DNA of 64,000 nucleotides, taken from assembly GCA_964498095.1 (NCBI GenBank), contig CAZCFY010000007.1:1-64000 (forward strand). The letters run 5' to 3'. This DNA comes from SG-bin7 sp964498095 (GTDB taxonomy: Bacteria; Bdellovibrionota; Bdellovibrionia; Bdellovibrionales; SG-bin7). Positions 33,873 through 42,906 of this stretch are shown here, piece after piece; the first letter of the stretch is position 1, and the number at the start of each line of letters is the position of its first letter. Below the pieces are notes generated by a model. It did not search any database and was not told the DNA's origin. It saw nothing but the letters and a program-made list of their open reading frames with translations. The position numbers and the translations under genes were made by a program.

Positions 33873-34682
33873 ATGATCCTTAAATCACTTATCAACCTTA
33901 CTGACCTGCTTTTCCATGAGTTCGATGGCGTGGTAATTAATCATGGTAATTATATTTCCATAGAGACCCCGAATAACCCCAACTACTTTTGGGGAAATTA
34001 TTTAATTTTTCTTAACCCCCCACGACCTGGTGATTTTTCGGTTTGGCGCCAAAGATTTAAAGAGCGGTTTGGTAATAAAATTGACGTGAAGCATGAATTA
34101 TATGCGTGGGAGGGAACTGGACCAACCGATTTAGACGATTTCCTAAAAGCAGGGTTTACGCTTGAGTCAGCAGTTACAATGACTGCACAAAATATTTCTA
34201 AGCCGAAAAAATGGAATGATGAAATTATGGTGCGTCCCTTTAATTCCCAAAAAGATTGGAATGAGTCTTTAGAGATGCACCTGTTGATGCACGAAAAAGA
34301 ATACGGCAAAGAAAGTTACCGCTCATATAGAATTGCGAAAGATCGCCGCTACCAAAAAATGATCGCTATGGGCCTAGGGCAATGGTTTGGTGCCTTCTTA
34401 AATGGCAAATTGGTTGGAGATCTAGGAATTTTTAAAAAAAATTCTCTGGGCCGGTTTCAGCTCGTTAGCACTCATCCCGATTTTCAACGTCAGGGAATAT
34501 GCAGCACTCTTTTATATAAAGTGAGTGAAGTTGCTCTTGAAGAAATGGGAATCAAAACGCTTGTTATTGCAGCAGATGAAGATTATTTCGCAAAAAATAT
34601 TTACAGCTCCATCGGCATGGCAGTTGTCGAAAAAAATCTTGGGGTAGTCCTTAGGCCGTCCCGCGCCAAATTGCCCCAATAA
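33873..34682 (+). CDS. GNAT-family acetyltransferase
   Basis: About 269 residues from ATG 33873; an earlier ATG at 33807 would lie next to the start of the divergent lipoprotein gene. Acetyl-CoA motif A reads VSTHPDFQRQGICSTLLYKV at about residue 200, with a conserved-looking beta-strand before it (GDLGIFKK). The N-terminal half may be a degenerate second GNAT domain. Substrate unknown. Confidence 0.8.
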   Translation: MILKSLINLTDLLFHEFDGVVINHGNYISIETPNNPNYFWGNYLIFLNPPRPGDFSVWRQRFKERFGNKIDVKHELYAWEGTGPTDLDDFLKAGFTLESAVTMTAQNISKPKKWNDEIMVRPFNSQKDWNESLEMHLLMHEKEYGKESYRSYRIAKDRRYQKMIAMGLGQWFGAFLNGKLVGDLGIFKKNSLGRFQLVSTHPDFQRQGICSTLLYKVSEVALEEMGIKTLVIAADEDYFAKNIYSSIGMAVVEKNLGVVLRPSRAKLPQ

Positions 34683-34777
34683 AAAAATCAATTCAAATCT
34701 GGCTCGCAGCGCACTTGGCCCCGGAGTTGCTATATGAACTCGTTGCATAAACCTCACTTCTTCGAAAGGAAATTTTT

Positions 34778-35041
34778 ATGGCAAATCCAGCAGGTGATAT
34801 AAAAAATATGAACGTAAAAAGCGGCATTCGCACCGCCAACGAATCACTCGAAAATATTTCTCATGACGTTGGACAGCGTGCCGGCGAAATCGTTTCGCAA
34901 GTTTCCGGTTCTGTTTCGGAATACTACGAAAATGGCCGTCGCTTCGTAAAAGATAATCCCGTTAAAGGGGTTGCATATGCCGCCGCCGCCGGCGTCGTCG
35001 TAGGCAGTCTATTAACTTTAGCTTTAAGGCAACGAGACTAA
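34778..35041 (+). CDS. DUF883/YqjD-ElaB-like membrane-anchored protein
   Basis: 87 residues: a long amphipathic helix (about 10-60) and a C-terminal hydrophobic anchor with glycines (GVAYAAAAGVVVGSLLTLAL) ending RQRD, as in ElaB/YqjD, which tether ribosomes or accumulate in stationary phase. GAAAGGAAA upstream. Its stop overlaps the start of the next gene by one base. Confidence 0.8.
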   Translation: MANPAGDIKNMNVKSGIRTANESLENISHDVGQRAGEIVSQVSGSVSEYYENGRRFVKDNPVKGVAYAAAAGVVVGSLLTLALRQRD

Positions 35042-35460
35042 TGTCACTCTTGGGTAATTTAAGAAAAGTTGGCTTGGCGCGCGGATTAATAAACTCCGCC
35101 GTCGATCCGATTAAGAGCACATTGACTTCGACTGTAACCACCATGGTCACCAGCCTCATAATTGCGGGCGTGATAATTTTTTCTTTGATTCAACTATTCA
35201 GGCAGTTTGAAAACTATGTTTTGCAAAATTTCGAGAATGGCGAATCAATTTTAACTTTACTCTACGGCCTGGTGGTCATAGTCGGCCTTATAAGTCTCTA
35301 CATAATTTTCTCCGGCAAAGGAAAAAAGGAGAAAAAATTGGAGAAACGAATTCCTGACCATCCCATAGACGCCATTTTTACCGGGCTAATCGATGGGTTT
35401 GCCGATGGAATCCGAGGACAGAATGCTAAACAAATTACCCCTATTAGAAAAGGAGCATAA
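35041..35460 (+). CDS. small membrane protein, YqjE-like position
   Basis: 139 residues with two hydrophobic helices (about 35-55 and 72-92) and a basic cytosolic tail (GKGKKEKKLEKR). In many bacteria a YqjD-type gene is followed by a small two-helix protein (YqjE); the position fits, the sequence similarity is weak. Confidence 0.7.
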   Translation: MSLLGNLRKVGLARGLINSAVDPIKSTLTSTVTTMVTSLIIAGVIIFSLIQLFRQFENYVLQNFENGESILTLLYGLVVIVGLISLYIIFSGKGKKEKKLEKRIPDHPIDAIFTGLIDGFADGIRGQNAKQITPIRKGA

Positions 35461-35462
35461 AA

Positions 35463-36047
35463 ATGACAAATGAACTTAAAGCGAAACGAAAAATTAGCAC
35501 GGCTCTGGCGGCTCTTGCAGTAATTGGCGCCTGCGCTAATCATCCCCAAAAGACAAGTGAAACAACAACACCCGTTACCACCGGTACTTCGGTTAACAAT
35601 GCGGCTGCCAGTGAAGTAAAAGCGCATAGCTTTGTCGAAATCACCTTTGCCCCAGGTAGCGCTAACTTAACGGAGCAATCCCGCACCGCCTTAACCTCTC
35701 TTTTAAATCAGGCAGATCAGGCCGGCGACATTGAAGAAGTCATGGTGCTTTCGTGGTCCGACGAAGAATATCCTGCGGGATCAAAGAATAAACTCTCCAA
35801 GGCGCAAAGAGACCTTGCGGAAAAAAGAAGTGAAGCGGTAGAAAAACTTATTAAATCCGCCAAAGACGACGTCGATGTCGATACATATAATATGGCTAAA
35901 CAGCCCAACGTCTTATCGAAATGGCTTAATACAAAAGATGCCAAACTAAAAAAATCCTTAGTTGCAGCAGGTCTCCCTACCAATGCGGATGACATGCAAT
36001 ACCCCAGCAAAGCTTCGCATGCAGTTGTTCTAGTTAAACTAGAATAG
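35463..36047 (+). CDS. OmpA-C-like lipoprotein
   Basis: 194 residues. A signal with lipobox AVIGAC places C24 as the lipid site. A Ser/Thr/Asn linker follows, then the region FVEITFAPGSANLTEQSRTA to about residue 190, resembling an OmpA-like peptidoglycan-associated domain (F..GSA.LT....ALT.LL), though the classical NxxLSxxRA motif is altered (NKLSKAQRDLAEKRSEAV). May tie the outer membrane to the wall. Third gene of the DUF883 transcript; terminator follows. Confidence 0.72.
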   Translation: MTNELKAKRKISTALAALAVIGACANHPQKTSETTTPVTTGTSVNNAAASEVKAHSFVEITFAPGSANLTEQSRTALTSLLNQADQAGDIEEVMVLSWSDEEYPAGSKNKLSKAQRDLAEKRSEAVEKLIKSAKDDVDVDTYNMAKQPNVLSKWLNTKDAKLKKSLVAAGLPTNADDMQYPSKASHAVVLVKLE

Positions 36048-36060
36048 CTGTACCCACCTC

Positions 36061-36100
36061 AAGTCCGAGGAAGCTAAGGTTTCCTCGGACTTTCTTTTTT
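36061..36100 (+). terminator. rho-independent terminator
   Basis: AAGTCCGAGGAA (36061-36072) and TTCCTCGGACTT (36081-36092) form a perfect 12-bp stem with an 8-base loop, followed by TCTTTTTTT. Ends the 34778-36047 transcript. Confidence 0.93.
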
Positions 36101-36248
36101 TAGTGCACGTTAGCCTTTCCCAGATATGTACCAACTCTCCCTAAACTCAAAACATAATCTTGGTCTTCAAGAATATAAATAAATCAGCACTGGCACATAT
36201 CCTGCTCTTACTCCACTTAGTCGAAATGTTATTTTTTAAGGGGGATTA

Positions 36249-36533
36249 ATGGAAAATAGAAGACGCCGCGAGTTTTTAAAAGCTTCTGGGATCGTATTGG
36301 GCGGACTGATTATTTCTTCTCCACTTACCACTTTAGCCAAACAAGGAACATCCACCAGCAGCTCTCCCGACGAAAGCATGAGCGGAATGGGGATGGATTT
36401 TAACAAAGGTAAAGGACGAGGATTTTGGACAGGATACTACCAAGGTGATTACGGGAATTATGGTTTCCGAAATGGATATTTCCAGGGAACCTATAGTTAT
36501 GGAACTGGTTACTTTCAAGGTACCTATTATTGA
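36249..36533 (+). CDS. small Tat-exported Gly/Tyr/Gln repeat protein
   Basis: 94 residues. The N-terminus RRREFLKASG followed by a hydrophobic stretch is a twin-arginine signal. After a Ser-rich linker, the last 40 residues hold three copies of a GY[YF]QG-x-Y motif (TGYYQGDYGNYG, NGYFQGTYSYG, TGYFQGTYY). No known enzyme fold fits; it may be a surface, matrix or amyloid-like peptide or a substrate for modification. The stop overlaps the start of the glycosyltransferase gene by 4 bases, so it is coupled to it. GGGGGA upstream. Confidence 0.75.
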   Translation: MENRRRREFLKASGIVLGGLIISSPLTTLAKQGTSTSSSPDESMSGMGMDFNKGKGRGFWTGYYQGDYGNYGFRNGYFQGTYSYGTGYFQGTYY

Positions 36534-37519
36534 AAACAATTAGCCATAAAGTGGGGATCAGAGCGGGCGATCCGCTCTTGATTCTCATGACACATCTTAA
36601 AATCGGCGATTTTCTGCTGCTTACTGCGCAGTTAAAATTTCTAACGCGAATTTATCCTCACTGGATGATTGCGGTCCCTGACATACTTTTTGACTTATAT
36701 GAGGAACATGCGGTTTTTCCACGGATTATTCCACACAAGGAAGCTCAAGCCTATCTTGACCATTATAATACTCAAGTTTTAAATTTAAGCTATCCGCTCA
36801 TCCGCGAGCTGGCCATTCCACACGACCACTTTAAACTCAATAGTGAGTATTTTAAATTACCACAACATTCTTCCCATTCCTATACTCAGGCTCTGCATGA
36901 ATATTTTCCGGCGCTACCACGAAGTTTCGAGGCCAGGCCTTTTTTGGATATCATTACCGACGAGTATATATTGAACAAACATGGACTTGTCTCATTTTCT
37001 TATTTCACAGTTCATTCAGGTTCGGATTACTTTCCAAAAAACTGGCCTACTAAAAATTTTGAGAGAACTTTGGAATTGATTCTTAATCGATTTCCAAAGG
37101 TCACGTGCGTGAGTTTCGTTGGTCCTCAGGACGAAGAACTCTACCTGCATAAATCAAAACCAGACAGATTCGTTTCCGTAAAAGCACCACTACGGGAGGT
37201 CGCACATATCTTATCCGGGTCATTATTTCACATAGACAATGATTCAGGCATCCATCACTTAGCCGGGGCCATCGACGTGCCCTCTATTACCGTTTTCGGT
37301 CCCACCGGACCCGGCACTTGGAAATCCCTGACTCAACATAACTTTGTTCATTGGGGAGGGCCTAGCTGCCCTAATCACTGTGAGGGCGCGCGGTCCGCGG
37401 AATGCCCTGAACGCGTTTGCTTATCTTCGGTCGCCCCTGAAAGCTTATTAATGAGTGCAACAAGAATTCTCACAAGCGAGGCCGTGCAAGCAGTCGTAGG
37501 CGAGAAATATATTCATTAA
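36530..37519 (+). CDS. glycosyltransferase family 9 (heptosyltransferase-like)
   Basis: 329 residues from TTG 36530, within ATTGA overlap with the repeat-protein gene. A GT-B fold: N-terminal DPLLILMTHLKIGDFLL, then VHSGSDYFPKNWP (substrate loop) and HIDNDSGIHHLAGAIDVPSI with FGPTGPG, the ADP-heptose site. A CPNHC...CPERVC cluster near the end is typical of WaaF/WaaC relatives in the group. It likely adds heptose to LPS or another glycan. Confidence 0.85.
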   Translation: MKTISHKVGIRAGDPLLILMTHLKIGDFLLLTAQLKFLTRIYPHWMIAVPDILFDLYEEHAVFPRIIPHKEAQAYLDHYNTQVLNLSYPLIRELAIPHDHFKLNSEYFKLPQHSSHSYTQALHEYFPALPRSFEARPFLDIITDEYILNKHGLVSFSYFTVHSGSDYFPKNWPTKNFERTLELILNRFPKVTCVSFVGPQDEELYLHKSKPDRFVSVKAPLREVAHILSGSLFHIDNDSGIHHLAGAIDVPSITVFGPTGPGTWKSLTQHNFVHWGGPSCPNHCEGARSAECPERVCLSSVAPESLLMSATRILTSEAVQAVVGEKYIH

Positions 37520-37535
37520 TTAAAAGGAGGAAAAA

Positions 37536-37787
37536 ATGCCAAGTAAAGTTCAAAGCCGGAAAAGCAGCTCAAAAAGCTACCAAGGTCGCAGCGCTGGAAA
37601 AGCTTCTCCAAGCCGGCGACAAGGCCGCGCCTCCGAAGGAGTACGCGGGCGTTCCGATGCGGAAATGGATGAGTCCGAAGAAAATAGTTTTATTCCAAGG
37701 AATCGCAACCGAGATGACGAAAATGAAGAAATGTATGGCGATGACGAAAATGAAGGTTACTCCAATCGTCCTGCGCAGGATAAATAA
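37536..37787 (+). CDS. low-complexity charged protein, unknown
   Basis: 83 residues: Ser/Arg/Lys-rich first half (SRKSSSKSYQGRSAGKASP) and acidic Asn/Asp/Glu-rich second half. No signal or domain. A strong AAGGAGG ribosome site and close spacing (14 bases) to the glycosyltransferase gene support expression; probably disordered. Confidence 0.6.
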   Translation: MPSKVQSRKSSSKSYQGRSAGKASPSRRQGRASEGVRGRSDAEMDESEENSFIPRNRNRDDENEEMYGDDENEGYSNRPAQDK

Positions 37788-37799
37788 AATTTAAAATAA

Positions 37800-37835
37800 A
37801 AAGAGTGCCTCGCCAATCAGTGCGAGGACCTCTTT
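37800..37835. terminator. bidirectional hairpin between convergent genes
   Basis: AAAGAGTGCCTCGC (37800-37813) pairs with GCGAGGACCTCTTT (37822-37835) with two mismatched positions. T-rich to the right and A-rich to the left, so it can act for both the plus-strand gene ending 37787 and the minus-strand gene ending 37862. Confidence 0.75.
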
Positions 37836-37861
37836 CCAAAATGGGGTTGAGTATTCCGCCG

Positions 37862-38401
37862 TTAGGTACCAGAACGGCGTTCCCGTTCCTCGCCCCTAAA
37901 TGCTTTACTAAAGCGCGGCGGCATAAGATTCTCTATCAAGTCAATTGTCGTTCCAATAAAACCCTGCTCGCGAATTTCAGGCTTCATCTTTTCAAAAGCC
38001 TCCCCTAGCTGACCGGCTTCTTCAGTGCTAAAAACTTGTTGCGCCACGGGAAAAATGCGCTGCTCCTCTTCTTCGATATGATGATCGAGCGCCTCCTTCA
38101 AACTGCGCGCCGTTTTTTTCCAATCAAAGTCCAACTTATTCTTGGCCTGCAAGGTTTTTAATAGTGTCTCGGCTTCTACGTGTTCCTTATAAGAATGGCG
38201 TACAACATCCTTGACGGCATTTAACGCACGTAAGGAATTGTAGAAAACGGCCTCCTCGGCGCGGGCATGGGGAATGAGTTCGTCACGAATTTGATTTATG
38301 ATTTCGTGGCGCTCCTCTGAATCGTCATCTAATTTTAACAAATCAATAAATAGTGACTTTACTTTTTGGTGATCTCTCTTAAGCGCATCATAGATTTGCA
38401 T
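37862..38401 (-). CDS. hemerythrin HHE domain protein
   Basis: 179 residues, four-helix HHE fold: DALKRDHQKVKSLF (first His), HARAEEAVFYNSLR with H and E, HSYKEHVEAETLL, and DHHIEEEEQRIFP with H and E. The di-iron ligands of a hemerythrin-like site are thus present, pointing to O2, NO or iron handling in stress. ATG preceded by AAGGAG. Confidence 0.9.
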   Translation of the reverse strand: MQIYDALKRDHQKVKSLFIDLLKLDDDSEERHEIINQIRDELIPHARAEEAVFYNSLRALNAVKDVVRHSYKEHVEAETLLKTLQAKNKLDFDWKKTARSLKEALDHHIEEEEQRIFPVAQQVFSTEEAGQLGEAFEKMKPEIREQGFIGTTIDLIENLMPPRFSKAFRGEERERRSGT

Positions 38402-38624
38402 GTAGACTCCTTTTACTGGTTATTTCTTTACTGTCGGGATTTTTGTTTGCAATTTAAAGGCCCTCTTAGAATCGCGGATTAGAAATTTCACTAGAAAATT
38501 ACGGGAAGAATGCCCTAGCGCAAAGGTCCAAACTTTGCACTCCATGTCTGCGAAAGTTTTGTTCTCTGCAAAAACTATTCAGGACATTTCTTTTGGGAAA
38601 ATAAACCCCAGATAGGAGATTATT

Positions 38625-41324
38625 GTGCGCATCCTTTCAATAAGAACCATAAATGGCCCTAACGTCTATCATCATCATCCAGTATTAATAATGAGAATTG
38701 ACCTGGAATCGCATGTCGAATTACGTAGCGATAAAATTCCAAATTTTATACCTGCATTAGTTAACTTATTACCGGGAATCACGGGGCACACATGCTCAAT
38801 TGGCAAGGAGGGCGGCTTTATTCAGAGGTTAAAATCGGGCACATATTTGGGGCACATCATAGAGCACTTGGCCTTAGAGTTAATTACTGTCGCCGGATCA
38901 CCGGTTAGCTTCGGTAAAACCGTGCGCGCTGTCAATTCTTTGAGTCAATTTGAAGTCGTTGTTGGATTTCGCAGTGAGCCCGGAATGAGATGCGCATTGG
39001 AACAGGCCGTGAATATGACCCAGCACTTATTATCCGGTCAATTTTTTGATTTGCAGAAGGCCCTCCATCAAATTCGCGAAGCCCTCGCCACCAGCCGCTT
39101 AGGCATCAGTACTGCGGCGATACTAGATGCCGCACAAAAACGTGGAATCCCTTGCCGAATCTTGCCAGGTGACGGTCTGATCCAGTTAGGCCAGGGCCGA
39201 AAGATGCGGCGAATGCATACGGCTGTTTCTGATAAAACAAATTTGGTTTCCGCTGACATTGCTCAAGATAAAGAGCTCACAAAGCAAATTTTACGCGAGT
39301 ATTTTATCCCCGTGCCAAGAGGACAAACCGTACAATCAGTCAAAGAGTTGCGTAATGCCATTAAGTCGGTTCCACCCCCCTACGTCATTAAACCTATGGA
39401 TGGAAATCATGGGCGGGCGGTGAGTTTAAATTTGCAGAATGAGAATGAAGTTTTAAGGGCCTTCGCTTTAGCTAAAAAATATTCTGACAAAGTTGTCATC
39501 GAAGAGATGATTTTTGGCCGCGATTACCGGTTACTCATGGTCGACGGTAAGATGGTTGCTGCAGCCGAGAGGATTCCGCCACACGTTTGCGGCGACGGTA
39601 TCTCTACCGTTGAAAATCTTATTGATAAATTAAATATGCAGCCCGGACGTGACGTAGGTCACGAGAGTATATTGACTAAAATCGAACCCGACAGCATTTT
39701 AGTGGAGTGCTTGCGAAAGCAAAAATTGAACTTAAAATCAGTTCCCAAGAAAGATCAGTTAGTTTGTTTACGACCCACTGGGAATCTATCTTCTGGAGCA
39801 ACGGCGATTGATGTTACGGAAAAAGTACATCCCGAAATAGTGAAATTATGTGAACGAGCGGCCCGCGCTATCGGGCTAGATATTTGCGGAATTGATCTCA
39901 TTCATAATGACATTTCCGAACCCGCTGACGAAGACGTAAAAATTATAGAAATTAATGCCGGACCCGGTCTTCGCATGCACTTAGTCCCCAGTGCCGGCAA
40001 ACCACGGGCGGTAGGCGATAGTATTATCGATATGCTTTACCCCGAAGACAATGGCCGAATACCTATTGTGGCGGTAACCGGTACGAACGGAAAGACAACG
40101 GTCGTTCGCCTACTGCACAAAATACTTTCTTTATCAAAGGATCAAACGGTAGGAATGACATCAACCGATGGGATTTGGGTTGGTTCACAAAAAATAGTTA
40201 GTGGTGACATGACTGGGCCAAAATCAACCCGCCTATTGTTAGCCGACACTAATGTGGACGCGGCTGTCCTAGAGGTCGCTCGCGGGGGACTAAAGCGAAA
40301 TGGATTGGGCTATGATTGGGCTGACATTGGGATTATTACAAACATCCGAACTGACCATATTGGCCAAGATGGGATTGAGGACCTCGAGGATCTTGTCTGG
40401 ATCAAATCACTCGTAGCGGAACGCGTCCGTGAAAATGGAACGATAATTTTAAATGCCGACGACCCCCTGTCACTGCAATTGAAATACAACTCCTATCTGC
40501 AGAAGGGTAACCGGCATATATTTCTTTACTCCACGTCCACAAATAACCGCGCTATTCAAGAACATGTAAATTGCGGTAACAGCGCCTGTTGGGTGGAGGG
40601 TGATACAGTATATATTAAGCATCAAAATTATTCCGGTCCTCTCTACAAGATTGCAAGCATTCCAATTACTCTGAATGGTTTGGCGGAATTTCAGGTTTCT
40701 AATATTCTGGCGGTAACCGCCGCAGCTATCACGGCGGGAATAAGCAGCCTGCAAATTATCCGCGGGATGCAAACCTTTATTCCGGCGAAAGAAAACCTGG
40801 GTCGGGTGAATCTTTTTAAAGTGAAGGCTGGTTACGTAATATTAGATTACGGGCACAATGAAGACGCCATCTCAGCCATTGGGAAGATTTTAAATAAATT
40901 CGGCGGATTCAAAAAGACGGCAGTCTTAGGTCTCCCAGGAGACCGTCACAACCGACTGATTGAGGATACCGGAAAGGCCGCCGGGAATATATTTGATAAA
41001 TTTGTCTTGCGTGACGATGTTGATCTCAGGGGAAGGAAAAGTGGGGAGATTCCTGCAATTTTACAAAACGCGATTCAAATTCAAAATCTTGTCGTAGACT
41101 GTAAAACAGTTCTCAATCCCTTAGAGGCCACTCGCCATGCTTTAAGAGAGTTAAGCGCCAACGAGATTGTGGTTGTATTCTACGAAAAACTCCACGAAAC
41201 GTTGAGCGTTCTTAAAGAGTTTGACGCAGAAGCAATTTCTAATATTCAAGAGGAACCAATTCATCAGGACATATTAAACATACAAAATCCGCGTGGGGTG
41301 TGGTGGCATGCCGTCACGAAGTAA
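38625..41324 (+). CDS. cphA: cyanophycin synthetase
   Basis: 899 residues. N-terminal domain (1-160), ATP-grasp domain (about 215-480; YVIKPMDGNHGRAV, EEMIFGRDYRLLMV, IIEINAGPGLRMH) and Mur-ligase domain with P-loop VTGTNGKTTVVRLL near 485 and a C-terminal catalytic region. This makes the poly-Asp/Arg storage polymer from ATP, Asp and Arg. GTG start behind AGGAG. Overlaps cphB start by 17 bases, the usual synthetase-degradase pairing. Confidence 0.96.
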   Translation: MRILSIRTINGPNVYHHHPVLIMRIDLESHVELRSDKIPNFIPALVNLLPGITGHTCSIGKEGGFIQRLKSGTYLGHIIEHLALELITVAGSPVSFGKTVRAVNSLSQFEVVVGFRSEPGMRCALEQAVNMTQHLLSGQFFDLQKALHQIREALATSRLGISTAAILDAAQKRGIPCRILPGDGLIQLGQGRKMRRMHTAVSDKTNLVSADIAQDKELTKQILREYFIPVPRGQTVQSVKELRNAIKSVPPPYVIKPMDGNHGRAVSLNLQNENEVLRAFALAKKYSDKVVIEEMIFGRDYRLLMVDGKMVAAAERIPPHVCGDGISTVENLIDKLNMQPGRDVGHESILTKIEPDSILVECLRKQKLNLKSVPKKDQLVCLRPTGNLSSGATAIDVTEKVHPEIVKLCERAARAIGLDICGIDLIHNDISEPADEDVKIIEINAGPGLRMHLVPSAGKPRAVGDSIIDMLYPEDNGRIPIVAVTGTNGKTTVVRLLHKILSLSKDQTVGMTSTDGIWVGSQKIVSGDMTGPKSTRLLLADTNVDAAVLEVARGGLKRNGLGYDWADIGIITNIRTDHIGQDGIEDLEDLVWIKSLVAERVRENGTIILNADDPLSLQLKYNSYLQKGNRHIFLYSTSTNNRAIQEHVNCGNSACWVEGDTVYIKHQNYSGPLYKIASIPITLNGLAEFQVSNILAVTAAAITAGISSLQIIRGMQTFIPAKENLGRVNLFKVKAGYVILDYGHNEDAISAIGKILNKFGGFKKTAVLGLPGDRHNRLIEDTGKAAGNIFDKFVLRDDVDLRGRKSGEIPAILQNAIQIQNLVVDCKTVLNPLEATRHALRELSANEIVVVFYEKLHETLSVLKEFDAEAISNIQEEPIHQDILNIQNPRGVWWHAVTK

Positions 41325-42132
41325 GAGAGGCCCCCAACGGAAAAAAGGTAAACTTATCATCATCGGCGGCAAAGAAGATAAGACAGACTTCAAAGCGATC
41401 TTAAAGGAAGTCGCGGCTGAAACCGGAAAAAAGAGAATGGTGATTGCTACTTTGGCAAGTCAATTTCCCGACGAACGTTTTTTAGAATACCGTGATTTAT
41501 TTAGGGACCTTGGAGTGAAGGATATTAGTCATTTTAATATCGAACAGCATCAGGATGCAATTAATCCAAAAACTCTGGATATTTTTAAAAGCGTTCATAC
41601 AGTGTTTTTTACCGGCGGCGATCAGCTTCGTATCACGACAAAAATCGGCGGTACGCCGATTTTGCAAAAGATAAATGAAATATATCAAGCCGGCGGAATT
41701 ATTGCCGGCACATCAGCGGGCGCGGCCGCTATGGGAAAAACCATGCTGGTTTCAAATAAAGAAGAAGAGGATTCCCATAAAGTTGGCAATTGGCAGATGG
41801 CGCCAGGCCTCGGACTTTTGGAAGATATTTTAATTGATCAGCATTTCGCACAAAGAGGCCGCATAGCTCGCTTACTGGGTGCGGTGGCGATGAATCCCGG
41901 CATTTTGGGAATTGGTATTGATGAGGACACCGCTATCGTTATCCATAAAGACAACTTCAAAGTGATTGGTCATAATGCCGTTTATATTATTGACGGCAGC
42001 CGGGTGACCACGACAAATATTTCGCAGGCCGCGGCTAAGAAAACAATGTCAATGCACGGAGTTCGATTACACATCTTAGCTCCTCCCGACAAATTTGACT
42101 TAAAAAAGCGCCGCGCCTACTTGACGGCTTGA
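41308..42132 (+). CDS. cphB: cyanophycinase
   Basis: 274 residues from ATG 41308. Class I amidotransferase-like serine peptidase: GGDQLR, then nucleophile elbow IIAGTSAGAAAM (S near residue 135), and DQHFAQRGRIARLL with the family's basic pocket. It splits cyanophycin into beta-Asp-Arg dipeptides. Its end overlaps the convergent Ku fragment by 16 bases. Confidence 0.95.
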   Translation: MPSRSKRGPQRKKGKLIIIGGKEDKTDFKAILKEVAAETGKKRMVIATLASQFPDERFLEYRDLFRDLGVKDISHFNIEQHQDAINPKTLDIFKSVHTVFFTGGDQLRITTKIGGTPILQKINEIYQAGGIIAGTSAGAAAMGKTMLVSNKEEEDSHKVGNWQMAPGLGLLEDILIDQHFAQRGRIARLLGAVAMNPGILGIGIDEDTAIVIHKDNFKVIGHNAVYIIDGSRVTTTNISQAAAKKTMSMHGVRLHILAPPDKFDLKKRRAYLTA

Positions 42133-42446
42133 CCTAATGTTTTTAAGGATTGCTTCCTACGCCAATACTCTGCCCATGGCTCTCGGCGTCTTTTAATTAA
42201 CTTTAACGCCTCCGGCAATTTAAACTGATCCGCCGCTAAGGAAACTTCTTTCCCCGTCGATTTGTTAATTTGCTTGTAGCCGACAGGCGAGTGATCGCGT
42301 TTGTCGATAAGCCGAAAGTGAATTTTTTCTTCCTGCTGAGCGCTTTCAAGCACAACGGGAATATTCACTAAGCCAAACGCAATCGCCCCTTTCCAAAGCC
42401 CCCTTCTTCCGGGTCGGTGGTTTTCTTTCGTTTTAGATTTGGCCAC
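42117..42446 (-). CDS. Ku-like protein, truncated to its N-terminal part
   Basis: 109 residues; full bacterial Ku is about 260-300. Residues 15-68 match the Ku N-terminus closely: LWKGAIAFGLVNIPVVLESA, then KIHFRLIDKRDHSPVGYK and TGKEV. After that the sequence diverges to a basic tail (IKRRREPWAEYWRRKQSLK) and stops inside the cphB end, so the DNA-bridging core is missing. Most likely a deletion remnant; a specialised short protein is possible. No LigD gene is in the window. Start GTG with GGAAG upstream. Confidence 0.7.
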   Translation of the reverse strand: MAKSKTKENHRPGRRGLWKGAIAFGLVNIPVVLESAQQEEKIHFRLIDKRDHSPVGYKQINKSTGKEVSLAADQFKLPEALKLIKRRREPWAEYWRRKQSLKTLGQAVK

Positions 42447-42906
42447 CAGTACTTCCAGTAGGACGTAAGCCTGTATTCGACAAATCCGCGGTCCTAAATG
42501 GTTTATTTACCGCCCAAACATATCCATAATAGCCGGTTGCAGCTGAGATCGCGGCATGCAGCCAAATATCGTGGCTATGAAGTGGCACTAAACCAAAGAA
42601 AGTATTTAGTACCGGGAATAATCCCATAACCGCAAAAATTGCATAGATTACGCAGTTCGCTTTACAAAAGCGACGGGCGCGCAATACATCGCGACTAGCA
42701 CTCAAGGCCCAAATCCCGAAAAAAATGTGAATTAAATTGTGCAAAGAGTTCACTGGAAAAAGCCCGAAAAGACGCCAGTAGGCATCCGTTACACTTAACG
42801 CGGGATCGGAATCCCTCGGCATAATAGCTAGGTCGGGTATAAATCCCAGCACTCCTATGACCAAAAAAATCATTCCTAAAATAGATGTAAACCTCTTAAT
42901 ATTCAT
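42433..42906 (-). CDS. DUF4383 family membrane protein
   Basis: 157 residues with four helices. FPVNSLHNLIHIFFGIWAL and the terminal HSHDIWLHAAISA are the family's conserved regions. Start overlaps the stop of the FAD-Rieske oxidoreductase gene by 4 bases, so both are co-translated. Function unknown. Confidence 0.85.
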   Translation of the reverse strand: MNIKRFTSILGMIFLVIGVLGFIPDLAIMPRDSDPALSVTDAYWRLFGLFPVNSLHNLIHIFFGIWALSASRDVLRARRFCKANCVIYAIFAVMGLFPVLNTFFGLVPLHSHDIWLHAAISAATGYYGYVWAVNKPFRTADLSNTGLRPTGSTGGQI

